From positions 1 to 40,730 of the forward strand of contig NZ_JAGIBD010000029.1 of NCBI RefSeq assembly GCF_017744555.1: a stretch of 40,730 nt of DNA. Reading direction: 5' to 3'. The notes beneath the pieces were generated by a model, which saw nothing but the letters and a program-made list of their open reading frames with translations, searched no databases and was not told where the DNA came from. Every line of letters starts with the position of its first letter. The stretch's first letter is position 1. Positions 15,800 through 24,008 of this stretch are shown piece by piece. Position numbers and translations under genes: made by a program. Origin of the DNA: Cellulomonas sp. Its GTDB lineage: Bacteria; Actinomycetota; Actinomycetes; Actinomycetales; Cellulomonadaceae.

Positions 15800-17788
15800 A
15801 TGACGAGCACCCCGGCCGACGTCCATCCCGCCTGGCTGCCGAGCGCCGCGTGGCGCGCGGTCGGCGTGCGGCGCGTGCACGTCCGGGGCGACGGGCCGCT
15901 CGTCGCGACCGCGCGCGACGAGGTCCGCGCCGCGACCGCCGCGCACGGCGGAACCGTCGTGGACGACCCCGCGGCAGCCGACCTGCTGCTGACCGTCGAC
16001 CCGGCAGTCGAGGGCGACGAGGCCTTCGTCGTCGGGCGCCGCGACCGCGTCACGTCGGTGCGCGCGGCCGGCGGCGCCGCGCTGCTGCACGGCCTGCACC
16101 ACGTGGTGCGCCAGGGCGACGACGCGTTGGGCTCCGACCGTGCGGACGAGCGGCACGCGCCCGTGCAGCCGGTCCGGATGCTCGACCACTGGGACAACAT
16201 GACCGTGCACCCGGTGATGGGCCAGGTCGAGCGCGGGTACGCGGGCGGGTCGATCTTCTACGCGGACGGGCGCGTGCGCGACGACCTGACGCGCGTCGAG
16301 CAGTACGCGCGCCTGCTCGGGTCCGTCGGCATCAACGCCGTCGGGCTGAACAACGTCAACGTGCACGTGACCGAGGCGCGCCTGCTCACCGACCACCTCG
16401 ACGGGGTCGTCCGGCTCGCGGGGGCGTTCCGGCCGCACGGCATCCGCGTGTACCTGTCCGTGAGCTTCGCTGCGCCCATGACGGTCGGCGGCCTGCCGGC
16501 GTCCGACCCCCTCGACCCCGACGTGCAGGCCTGGTGGGCCGACGCCGTCGCGCGCGTCTACGCGGCGGTCCCCGACTTCGGCGGGTTCGTCGTCAAGGCC
16601 GACTCCGAGGGTCAGCCGGGACCGTTCGCGTACGGCCGGGACCACGCCGACGGCGCGAACCTGCTGGCCCGCGCCCTCAAGCCGTTCGGCGGGACGGTGT
16701 TCTGGCGGGCGTTCGTCTACGACCACCACCAGGACTGGCGGGACCGCTCGACGGACCGCGCCCGCGCCGCGCACGACCACTTCGCGCCGCTCGACGGCCG
16801 GTTCGACGACAACGTCGTCCTGCAGGTGAAGTACGGCCCGATGGACTTCCAGACGCGCGAGCCCGTCTCCCCCGTGATCGCCGCGATGGCGCGGACCCGG
16901 CTCGCCGTCGAGCTGCAGGTCACCCAGGAGTACACCGGGCAGCAGCGGCACGCCGTATGGCTGGGGCCGCAATGGTCGGAGATCCTGCGGTTCCGGCTGT
17001 GGGGCGACACCGGACCGACGGTCGCGGACGTCGCGGCGGGCTCCGCCGACGCGCCCGCCGGTGGGGTCGTCGCGGTGTCCAACGTCGGGGACGACGAGTT
17101 CTGGACCGGCCACCCGCTCGCCCAGGCCAACCTCTACACGTTCGCCCGCCTCGCGTGGGACCCGTCGGCGGACCCGGTCGCGCTGCTCGACGAGTGGATC
17201 GGTCTGACGTTCCCCGACGCGCCGCCGTCGGTCGGCGACACGGTCCACGGCATCCTCGACGGCTCGTGGCGCACCTACGAGGACTACACCGCGCCGCTCG
17301 GCGTCGGCTTCATGGTCCGCCCGGGCCACCACTACGGCCCGGACGTCGACGGCTACGAGTACACCCCGTGGGGCACGTACCACTTCGCCGACCGCGACGG
17401 CATCGGCGTCGACCGCACGCGCGCGACGGGCACCGGCTTCACCGGTCAGTACCCCGCGCCGTGGCGCGACGTCTACGAGGACGTCACGACGTGCCCCGAC
17501 GACCTGCTGCTGTTCTTCCACCACGTGCCCTGGTCGCACGAGCTGCACAGCGGGGTGTCCGTCGCGCAGCACGTGTACGACACGCACTGGGCAGGCGCGG
17601 CTCGCACCGAGGTCAACGCGGCGGCGTGGGAGCGGCTGGCCGGCCAGGTGCCCGCCGACCTGCACGCACGCGTGACCGAACGGCTCGCCGAGCAGGTGCG
17701 CGGCGCGCACGAGTGGCGCGACCAGCTCTGCACGTACGTCTACCGGCACAGCGGCATCCCGGACGCCCGGGGACGCCGGATCTACTGA
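15800..17788 (+). CDS. aguA: GH67 alpha-glucuronidase
   Basis: This 662-residue enzyme hydrolyses the alpha-1,2 bond between (4-O-methyl)glucuronic acid and the non-reducing-end xylose of aldouronic acids. The family-specific residues are visible: general acid Glu270 in VVKADSEGQPGP, and Asp349 (KYGPMDFQ) and Glu377 (LQVTQEYTG), whose 28-residue spacing equals that of the catalytic pair in the Cellvibrio enzyme. An N-terminal beta domain (about 1-120) precedes the barrel (HWDNMTVHPVMGQVERGYAGGS) and an alpha-helical C-terminal domain follows. No signal peptide is present, so it is cytoplasmic. It lies 59 bases after manD with GAGGA 10 bases before the ATG. The LacI operator upstream of manD should control both. 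Confidence 0.96.
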   Translation: MTSTPADVHPAWLPSAAWRAVGVRRVHVRGDGPLVATARDEVRAATAAHGGTVVDDPAAADLLLTVDPAVEGDEAFVVGRRDRVTSVRAAGGAALLHGLHHVVRQGDDALGSDRADERHAPVQPVRMLDHWDNMTVHPVMGQVERGYAGGSIFYADGRVRDDLTRVEQYARLLGSVGINAVGLNNVNVHVTEARLLTDHLDGVVRLAGAFRPHGIRVYLSVSFAAPMTVGGLPASDPLDPDVQAWWADAVARVYAAVPDFGGFVVKADSEGQPGPFAYGRDHADGANLLARALKPFGGTVFWRAFVYDHHQDWRDRSTDRARAAHDHFAPLDGRFDDNVVLQVKYGPMDFQTREPVSPVIAAMARTRLAVELQVTQEYTGQQRHAVWLGPQWSEILRFRLWGDTGPTVADVAAGSADAPAGGVVAVSNVGDDEFWTGHPLAQANLYTFARLAWDPSADPVALLDEWIGLTFPDAPPSVGDTVHGILDGSWRTYEDYTAPLGVGFMVRPGHHYGPDVDGYEYTPWGTYHFADRDGIGVDRTRATGTGFTGQYPAPWRDVYEDVTTCPDDLLLFFHHVPWSHELHSGVSVAQHVYDTHWAGAARTEVNAAAWERLAGQVPADLHARVTERLAEQVRGAHEWRDQLCTYVYRHSGIPDARGRRIY

Positions 17789-17793
17789 TCGGA

Positions 17794-17831
17794 GCGCCGC
17801 GCGGACGCGCTGCCCATCGGGCGGGCGGCGC
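17794..17831. terminator. Nested hairpin between GH67 and the YesL-like gene
   Basis: Outer arms GCGCCGC (17794-17800) and GCGGCGC (17825-17831) enclose an inner hairpin GCCC-ATC-GGGC (17812-17822). It fills most of the 54-base gap between converging stops and probably ends both transcripts. Confidence 0.5.
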
Positions 17832-17842
17832 GACGGGCGGTG

Positions 17843-18523
17843 CTACGCGGTGAACTTCTCCGTCGCGTCCGCGATGACCGGACCGGCGTTGCGGACGAGC
17901 AGCAGCACCAGGACCGACAGCAGGAGCAGCAGCAGCCAGTCGGTGGCGAGCACGGCGATGCCGACCCCGATCACGACCAGTGCGACGACCCCGAGGCCTG
18001 GCCCGGGCTTCGCGGCGAGGTAGTAGGCGGCGAGCCGGGCGACGTCGCGGGTGCGGAACGAGAACACCGACGACAGCACGAGCGCGTTGCCGGCCCAGGC
18101 CAGCACGGCCACGCAAAGCAGCACGGCGACCAGCGCGAACGGGCCTCCGCCGGCGGCGTTGATGCCGAGCACGGCGAGCAGGACGAGCGTCGGCACCCAC
18201 CACAGCAGCACGTCGCGCCAGTTGAGGCGGTACCCGCGCAGGTAGTGGCGTGCGGGTGCGAGGTCACGGTCGCCCGACGGCGTCGCCGTCCACTGCCGCC
18301 ACGCGAACACGGCTCCGGCGAGCGACGGCCCGAGCGGCACGGCCGCGAGCGCGAAGAACGGCGCGTTGCCCGGGGACCGGTCCAGCACGAGCAGGAGCAC
18401 GAGGCCCGGCAGCGACGTGAGGACGACGAGCCCCTCGATCACGAGCGCCCAGTAGACGACCGCCGACCACCGGGACAGCGGGCCCCGGCCGACCTCGGAG
18501 AAGCGTTCGGCGTCGCGGCTCAT
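17843..18523 (-). CDS. YesL-like (DUF624) membrane protein
   Basis: This 226-residue protein has about five or six hydrophobic segments (for example ALVIEGLVVLTSLPGLVLLLVL, VLLWWVPTLVLLAVLGINA and TDWLLLLLLSVLVLLLV). Its start, ERFSEVGRGPLSRWSAVVYW followed by SLPG and then a conserved Ala-rich segment, is like the DUF624/YesL family. Those proteins often lie beside LplABC-type sugar importers and glycosidases; their function is unknown. It is the last gene of the GH3-importer-GH39 operon, 4 bases after the GH39 stop, with only a weak ribosome-binding site, so it is probably translationally coupled. Confidence 0.75.
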   Translation of the reverse strand: MSRDAERFSEVGRGPLSRWSAVVYWALVIEGLVVLTSLPGLVLLLVLDRSPGNAPFFALAAVPLGPSLAGAVFAWRQWTATPSGDRDLAPARHYLRGYRLNWRDVLLWWVPTLVLLAVLGINAAGGGPFALVAVLLCVAVLAWAGNALVLSSVFSFRTRDVARLAAYYLAAKPGPGLGVVALVVIGVGIAVLATDWLLLLLLSVLVLLLVRNAGPVIADATEKFTA

Positions 18524-18527
18524 CCGC

Positions 18528-20141
18528 TCACCATGCCGTGCCGCCGGTCACGAGTCGCGCGGCCCGGCCCCGGCCGGGCGGGTCGGCGACGAGCCGGTCG
18601 TCGGACGCGCCGAGCAGGCGACGGTCGTCGAGCCCGTCGTGCTGCTCGGGTCGCACCGGCCGGACCTCCACGAACGTGACCTCGTGCTGTGCGAGCTCGA
18701 GGTCGAGCTGCACGCGGCCGTCGACCACGGGCAGGGCCGCGTGGGACGTCGCGGGCCGGGCCAGGTCGCGCAGCAGGTCCACGTCCCGCTCGGTCGGGGA
18801 CGCGGGCCGGCCGAGCTCGCGCCACGCGGCGAACGCGTTGCCGTCCTGCTCGTTGACGCGCTCCCGGACGACGAACGCGGTGCGGTCGTCGGTCGCGCCC
18901 GGCACCGAGCCGGCGAGGACCGGGAGCGAGAGGCGCACCGTGTGCCGCTCCTCGGCGGCAGGCGCGTCCGTCCCACCGACGGGCTGCCACGCGAGCACCG
19001 TCACGCGCCCGTCGTCGTCCGAGCAGACGAGGTGGTCCGTGCCCCGGGCGAGCACGTGCCGGCCCATCCGCGCCATGAACGCGTACAGGTGGTACGTCGG
19101 CTTGGGCACCTGCCGGTGCGTGAGCAGGCCGAAGCCGCCGTGGAACAGCGACGTCGGCACGCCGATCTCCTCGAACACGTCGGCGAACGTCCAGTACGAG
19201 AACGAGTCGACGAGGTCGCCGCCGCCCGCGAGCACGGGCGAGAGGTAGGCGGCGTTGTAGGCGGTGTCGTGGATCGGGTTGTCGGGCCGGTAGGACGAGT
19301 TGAACTCGGTGATGTGGACGGGCAGGCCCGCGAGCGCGGTGCCCGCCAGGTGCCGGCGGGGTGCGTCGAACTGGTCGAGCAGCGCCTGCGGGGCGTCGAG
19401 CGTCTGGTAGGTAGCGAACGGCACGGTCTGCGCGGGTCCGGACGTGTACGCGTGCCGGCTGACGAAGTCGATCGGCACGTCGCGGCTCGTCACGAACTCG
19501 GCGAACGGCGCCCACCACTCGTCGGACCCGGGCGAGATCGCCGGACCGCCGACCTGCAGCGACGCGTCGACGTCCTTGATCGCCCGGGCCGTCGCCTCGT
19601 ACAGGCGCAGGTACTCGGCCTGGTCGGCGCCCTGCCAGAAGATGTCGAGGTTCGGCTCGTTCCACACCTCGATCGGCCAGGTCCGGACCTCCTCGATCCC
19701 GTACCGGTCGACCAGGTGCCGCACGAGCGCGACCACCAGCTCCGTCCACGACTCGTACGACGTCGGGGGCGTGACGTTGCCGTTCCACCAGAACACCGTC
19801 TGCGAGCCCGACGCGAGCTCCGACGGCATGAACCCGAGCTCGACGAACGGCCGGATGCCGAGTCCGAGGAACGCGTCGTGCACCTGGTCGACGTACGAGA
19901 AGCCGTACCGCACGCGCCGCTCGCCGTCGTGGTCGTAGGGCCGGTACACACCCATGTCGTCCGACAGCAGGCCGTGCCCGCGGATGTACCGGAACCCGAT
20001 GTCGCGCTGCACCGTCGCGAGCGACTCGCGGTAGTCGGCGCGCAGCGCGAGGTTGAGGCGGCCGGTGCCGACGCAGGTGCGCCAGGCGTCCGGCAGCGGG
20101 CCGAGCGGTTCGGCGGGGACGACGACGGGGGCGGGGGTCAT
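18528..20141 (-). CDS. xynB: GH39 beta-xylosidase
   Basis: This 537-residue retaining glycosidase of family 39 is predicted to release xylose from the non-reducing end of xylo-oligosaccharides. The acid/base is Glu162 in EVWNEPNLDIFW and the nucleophile is Glu279 in HITEFNSSY. These positions are nearly those of the Thermoanaerobacterium enzyme (160 and 277). SFSYWTFADVFEEIGVP and FHGGFGLLT are also typical, and a beta-sandwich tail follows. No signal peptide is seen. The ATG at 20141 has GGAG 5 bases upstream. It lies after the binding protein, with a strong hairpin between. Its xylosidase role fits the GH67 and GH3 neighbours, as GH67 needs non-reducing-end trimming partners. Confidence 0.95.
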   Translation of the reverse strand: MTPAPVVVPAEPLGPLPDAWRTCVGTGRLNLALRADYRESLATVQRDIGFRYIRGHGLLSDDMGVYRPYDHDGERRVRYGFSYVDQVHDAFLGLGIRPFVELGFMPSELASGSQTVFWWNGNVTPPTSYESWTELVVALVRHLVDRYGIEEVRTWPIEVWNEPNLDIFWQGADQAEYLRLYEATARAIKDVDASLQVGGPAISPGSDEWWAPFAEFVTSRDVPIDFVSRHAYTSGPAQTVPFATYQTLDAPQALLDQFDAPRRHLAGTALAGLPVHITEFNSSYRPDNPIHDTAYNAAYLSPVLAGGGDLVDSFSYWTFADVFEEIGVPTSLFHGGFGLLTHRQVPKPTYHLYAFMARMGRHVLARGTDHLVCSDDDGRVTVLAWQPVGGTDAPAAEERHTVRLSLPVLAGSVPGATDDRTAFVVRERVNEQDGNAFAAWRELGRPASPTERDVDLLRDLARPATSHAALPVVDGRVQLDLELAQHEVTFVEVRPVRPEQHDGLDDRRLLGASDDRLVADPPGRGRAARLVTGGTAW

Positions 20142-20169
20142 GACGGCTCCAGGAGGGGGGACGGCGGCA

Positions 20170-20210
20170 GCCGGCCCCGCGCGGGAGGAAATGGGGTGCG
20201 CGGGGCCGGC
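20170..20210 (-). terminator. Strong intercistronic hairpin between binding protein and GH39
   Basis: A perfect 13-base inverted repeat (20170-20182 and 20198-20210, arms GCCGGCCCCGCGC and GCGCGGGGCCGGC) has a 15-base loop. It lies within the operon, 21 bases past the binding-protein stop. It could be a partial terminator or an mRNA-stabilising 3' end that raises binding-protein yield above GH39. Confidence 0.6.
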
Positions 20211-20230
20211 CGTCAGGGGGCGGGGTCAGC

Positions 20231-21895
20231 TCACTTGGCCGCCAGCGCCTGGTTGTACGTGTCGACGTACTGATCCACGTTCAGGCCCTTGAGCTCGGTC
20301 TGCCACTTGTCCCAGTCGGACATGGGGCGCTGGCCCAGGATGAACGCGGCCGTGTTCTGCGTGACCGAGTCGTTGAGCGCGGCCTGCAGCAGCGTGATCT
20401 GCTCCTGCTGCATCTCGTCGAGCGGAGCCGACGGCGGGAGCGGGAGCTCCTTCTTGTCCGACATCGCGCTCACGAACGCGTTCGTCGCGTCGGTGTTGAG
20501 GTCCTGGATGAGCTCGTTCGTCGAGCCGTTCGCGAGCATCCACACGCCGTTGCTGAAGCCGAAGTCGGCGTTGAGCTTCTTGGTACCGGCCGGGTTCACG
20601 CCGTTCCAGTCGACGTCGGCCGCGAGCGCCCGCTTGTCGCCGTCCTTCGTGAACGTGGTCCCCTCGACGCCGTACTTGGCGAACTCGAGGCCGCTGTCCG
20701 AGTAGTACAGCCAGTCGACGAACTGCAGGAGGGCGAGGAAGTTCGGCTGCTCGGCCGCCTTCGACGAGATCATGAAGCCCGACACCGTGCGGCCGCCCGA
20801 GGCGACGTTGTCACCCGCCGGGCCCTCGGGGACGCGGATGAGGTGCACCTTCGCCGTGGTGTTGCCCGCGTCGGTGAACGTCTTCGCGTACCCCGTGATC
20901 TCCTGCGTGTTGCCGGAGATCGCGAGCGACTGGCCGCTCGCGAACTTCTGCTTGGCGGTGTCGTCGTCCTGCGTGAGCGACTCGGGGTCGAGCAGGCCGT
21001 CCTTCACGAGCGACGCGAAGTACGAGACGAGCTCCTTGTAGCCGTCAGTAGACGCGGCGTACTCGTACTTCTTGGAGTCCTGGTCGTACCAGAGGCCGTT
21101 GCCGAAGCCCCAGCCGGCGACGGTGCCGAAGTTCGGGGCCGCGACCTGCAACACCGCGCCGAGGGGGCTGTTGTTCGTCGTGGACCAGCGGTCCGACATC
21201 GGCCACACGTCGGGGTTGGCGGCCTTGAGCTTCTTCAGGTCCGCCTTGAGGTCGTCCCACGTCTCGGGGTCCTCGGTGATGCCGGCCTTCTCCCACGCGT
21301 CCTGCCGGATCGCGATCGAGTACTGCGGCTGCGGCGACTCGTACAGGCCCGGGAGCATGTAGTACTTGCCGTCGGCCTGCTTGAGGTTGTCGATCGCCGG
21401 CTGCAGGTCCCAGTCCTTCACGCGGGCCTGGAAGTTCGGCATGTACTTCGCGTAGTCGCTGATGGGCAGCAGCGTCCCACCGGAGACGAACTGCGTCTCC
21501 TGGCCCGGGTACGTGACGGGGATGAGCTCCGGCGCGTCACCGGCGCTGATGATGAGCGACTTCTTCGCGTCCCAGTCGGACAGCGGCGCGCTCGTCAGGT
21601 CGAAGCTGACCTTCGCCTTGTCCTTGAGGGTGCTGAGGAACAGCCAGTCCTGCTTGAGCGGGTAGTTCGGGTGGTCGCGGTACAGCACGCTGAACGTCAC
21701 CGGCTCCGTCGCGACGAAGTCCGTGCCGACCGTGAAGTCCTTCATGGCACCGACGCTCTGCGCGGCGGGGATGCCGGACTCCGAGGCGGACGGCTCGGAC
21801 GTCGCGTCGTCGTTCGACGAGCAGGCCGCCGTGAGCGTGAGCGCGAGCACCGCGACCGACGCGGCCGCACCCATGCGCGTTCTTGCTGACCTCAT
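20231..21895 (-). CDS. lplA: Large solute-binding lipoprotein (LplA/YtcQ type), probable aldouronate binder
   Basis: This 554-residue protein has the greater length typical of LplA-type binding proteins that work with LplB and YtcP permeases. The N-terminus is a lipoprotein signal peptide with lipobox TAAC (Cys25), followed by a Ser/Asp/Glu-rich linker. Inside are GDAPELIPVTYPGQE, YYMLPGLYESPQPQYSIAIRQDAWEKAG and a C-terminal DKWQTELKGLNVDQYVDTYNQAL, all usual in this family. AGGAG lies 4 bases before the ATG. In Paenibacillus such systems import aldouronates for GH67. With GH67, GH39 and GH3 next door, the same ligand is likely here, by inference. The gene follows, rather than precedes, its permeases. 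Confidence 0.93.
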   Translation of the reverse strand: MRSARTRMGAAASVAVLALTLTAACSSNDDATSEPSASESGIPAAQSVGAMKDFTVGTDFVATEPVTFSVLYRDHPNYPLKQDWLFLSTLKDKAKVSFDLTSAPLSDWDAKKSLIISAGDAPELIPVTYPGQETQFVSGGTLLPISDYAKYMPNFQARVKDWDLQPAIDNLKQADGKYYMLPGLYESPQPQYSIAIRQDAWEKAGITEDPETWDDLKADLKKLKAANPDVWPMSDRWSTTNNSPLGAVLQVAAPNFGTVAGWGFGNGLWYDQDSKKYEYAASTDGYKELVSYFASLVKDGLLDPESLTQDDDTAKQKFASGQSLAISGNTQEITGYAKTFTDAGNTTAKVHLIRVPEGPAGDNVASGGRTVSGFMISSKAAEQPNFLALLQFVDWLYYSDSGLEFAKYGVEGTTFTKDGDKRALAADVDWNGVNPAGTKKLNADFGFSNGVWMLANGSTNELIQDLNTDATNAFVSAMSDKKELPLPPSAPLDEMQQEQITLLQAALNDSVTQNTAAFILGQRPMSDWDKWQTELKGLNVDQYVDTYNQALAAK

Positions 21896-21938
21896 GATTC
21901 TCCTTGGAAGGTGGAACTCCGTCGTCCTGCACCGGAGG

Positions 21939-21974
21939 AAAGGGGACACAGAAGGGGTCAAAGAAGGGGTCACT
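21939..21974. repeat. Three 12-base tandem repeats at the permease/binding-protein junction
   Basis: Reading the plus strand, the units are AAAGGGGACACA, GAAGGGGTCAAA and GAAGGGGTCACT. The last overlaps the stop codon of the upstream permease. In the mRNA the repeats read as CCCCUUC-rich blocks about 45-75 bases before the binding-protein start, complementary in part to its AAGGAG site. Confidence 0.6.
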
Positions 21975-22917
21975 GCTTGACCGCGCCGAGCATCACGCCC
22001 GACACGAAGTACCTCTGGATGAACGGGTAGAGGCAGACGATGGGCAGGACGGTGAGGAGCATCGTCACGGCCTGCACGTTGGCGCCGATCTGGGTGAGGT
22101 TGTCGGTGCCGCCACCCTGGATCGAGGTGCCCCCGGTGACTCCCGCCATGAGGTTGCGCAGGTACACGGTCACCGGGTAGAGGTTCGGGTCGTCCATGTA
22201 GAGGAAGGCCCCGAACCAGCCGTTCCAGAACGACACCGCGTAGAACAGCAGCATCGTCGCGACGACGGCCTTGCTCAGCGGCAGGACGACCTTGAAGAAC
22301 ACCCCGTAGGTGCTCATGCCGTCGATCTGCGCGGCTTCCTCGAGCTCGCTCGGAAAGTTCTCGAAGAACGACTTCATCACCAGCAGGTTGAAGATGCTGA
22401 TCGCGTTGGGCAGCACGATCGCCCACAGGGTGTTCCGGAATCCCAGGTGGCTGATGAGGATGTAGTTCGGGATCAGGCCGCCGTTGAAGAACATGGTCGC
22501 CACCGCGACGCCGATGAAGAACTTGCGGCCCTTGAGGTGCGCCTTCGACAGGGCGTACGCGTACGTGGTCGTGAGCGCCATCGCGATGGCCGTCGCGACC
22601 ACCGTGTACTCGACGGTGTTGCGGTAGTTCCGCCAGAACATCGGGTCGCTCAGCACCACGTCGAACGTCACGAGGTTGAAGCCGCGCGGGACCAGGTTGA
22701 CCTGGCCGGTCGTGATGTACGCCTCGGAGCTGAACGCCTGGGCCACGATGTTGACGAAGGGATACAGCACCAGGGCCGCAAGCAGGATCAGCAGCGCGCC
22801 GTTGACCAGGCGGAACGCCCGCAAGCCCCGGCTGTCCTTGACGTGGGTGCCCGTGCGCGACGAGGCGCGAGCCGCGACGGCGGCCTCCGGGGTCGGCGGG
22901 GTCAGGTCGGTGGTCAC
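21970..22917 (-). CDS. lplC: ABC transporter permease (YtcP/LplC type)
   Basis: This 315-residue permease of a CUT1 importer has about six membrane segments starting at about residue 36 (LVNGALLILLAALVLYPFVNIVAQAF). The EAA loop is SELEEAAQIDGMSTYGVFFKVVLPLS. Subfamily marks are ATMFFNGGLIPNYILI, FWNGWFGAFLY and the C-terminal YPFIQRYFVSGVMLGAVKQ, which closely follow YtcP/LplC proteins. The GTG start at 22917 overlaps the upstream permease stop (GTGA, 22914-22917). It is 74 bases before the binding-protein gene. Probable substrate: aldouronate or other xylo-oligosaccharides. Confidence 0.95.
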   Translation of the reverse strand: MTTDLTPPTPEAAVAARASSRTGTHVKDSRGLRAFRLVNGALLILLAALVLYPFVNIVAQAFSSEAYITTGQVNLVPRGFNLVTFDVVLSDPMFWRNYRNTVEYTVVATAIAMALTTTYAYALSKAHLKGRKFFIGVAVATMFFNGGLIPNYILISHLGFRNTLWAIVLPNAISIFNLLVMKSFFENFPSELEEAAQIDGMSTYGVFFKVVLPLSKAVVATMLLFYAVSFWNGWFGAFLYMDDPNLYPVTVYLRNLMAGVTGGTSIQGGGTDNLTQIGANVQAVTMLLTVLPIVCLYPFIQRYFVSGVMLGAVKQ

Positions 22918-24008
22918 CACAGGCTCGCCCCCACCGTCTTCCGCGAGATCGCGTTGGCGGACAGGATCAGTGCCACGCCGATGACGGCCTCGAACAGGCC
23001 GATGGCGGTCGCGTACGAGATCGAGTTCGAGACGATGCCGACCCGGTACAGGTACGTCGAGATGACGTCGGCCGTGGAGTAGATCAGCGGGTTCTGCAGC
23101 AGCAGGATCTTCTCGAAGCCCACCGCCATGAACGTGCCGACGTTGAGGATGAGCAGCACGATCATCGTGGGCCGGATGCCCGGCAGCGTGATGTGCCACG
23201 TCTGCGACCAGCGGTTCGCGCCGTCGATGCGGGCCGCCTCGTACAGCTGGTCGTCGATGGTCGTGAGCGCGGCCAGGTAGAGGATCGTGCCCCACCCGAC
23301 GGTCTGCCAGACCTCGGACGTCAGGTAGATCGTGCGGAACCAGCTGGGGTCCTGCATGAACGCGATCGCGGTGCCGCCGAACTTCTCGATGAGCTGGTTG
23401 ATCGTGCCGTCGACCGACGTCAGCTGGAACACGATGCCGGCGACGATGACGATCGACATGAAGTGCGGCAGGTAGGAGATCGTCTGGATGCTGCGCTTGA
23501 AGTGCCGCGAGCGGACCTCGTTCAGCATGAGCGCGAGGAGGATCGGCAGCGGGAACACCACGACCAGCGTGAGCAGCCCGAGGATCACGGTGTTCGTGAA
23601 CGCGTGCCAGAACTGCTGGTCGTTGAGGAACATGCGGAAGTAGTAGAGGCCCACCCACTCGTCGCCGAACATGCTCCCGCCCGGGCGGAACCGGCGGAAC
23701 GCGACGACGTTGCCGAGGATCGGCCAGTACCGGAACACCGCGAGGAACAGCAGCGGCAGGACGAGGAACGAGTACAGCCGCCAGTCGCGGCGCAGCGCCT
23801 GGGCCCACGTCTGCGTGACGGGGTGGACGACCTGGCCGTCGTGCGTGGTCCACGTCTGCGTGCGGGACCTGCGGGACTTACGGCGCGACGGTCCGTCGGT
23901 CGCGGGGGCGTCTTCCACGGGCTGCCCGGCGACCATCCCGGGGAAGGTGTCGACGCCGCCCTGGCCCGCCTCGCCGGTGACGACCGGGTCCTGCTGCACG
24001 CTGCTCAT
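22914..24008 (-). CDS. lplB: ABC transporter permease (LplB/YteP type)
   Basis: This 364-residue partner permease has an unusually long cytoplasmic head of about 85 residues with an Arg/Ser/Lys-rich patch (GPSRRKSRRSRTQTWTTHDG), then membrane segments from YSFLVLPLLFLAVFRYWPIL. LplB-type marks are WVGLYYFRMFLNDQQFWHAFTNT, RSIQTISYLPHFMSIVIVAGI and the EAA loop YEAARIDGANRWSQTWHITLPGI. The ATG overlaps the GH3 stop in ATGA (24005-24008). This keeps glycosidase and importer in one translational unit. Confidence 0.95.
   Translation of the reverse strand: MSSVQQDPVVTGEAGQGGVDTFPGMVAGQPVEDAPATDGPSRRKSRRSRTQTWTTHDGQVVHPVTQTWAQALRRDWRLYSFLVLPLLFLAVFRYWPILGNVVAFRRFRPGGSMFGDEWVGLYYFRMFLNDQQFWHAFTNTVILGLLTLVVVFPLPILLALMLNEVRSRHFKRSIQTISYLPHFMSIVIVAGIVFQLTSVDGTINQLIEKFGGTAIAFMQDPSWFRTIYLTSEVWQTVGWGTILYLAALTTIDDQLYEAARIDGANRWSQTWHITLPGIRPTMIVLLILNVGTFMAVGFEKILLLQNPLIYSTADVISTYLYRVGIVSNSISYATAIGLFEAVIGVALILSANAISRKTVGASLW

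Noticed and set aside
15674..17749. A long minus-strand frame opposite GH67
   Set aside because: It is antisense to a gene with all catalytic residues intact and yields an Arg/Val/Asp-rich pseudo-protein.
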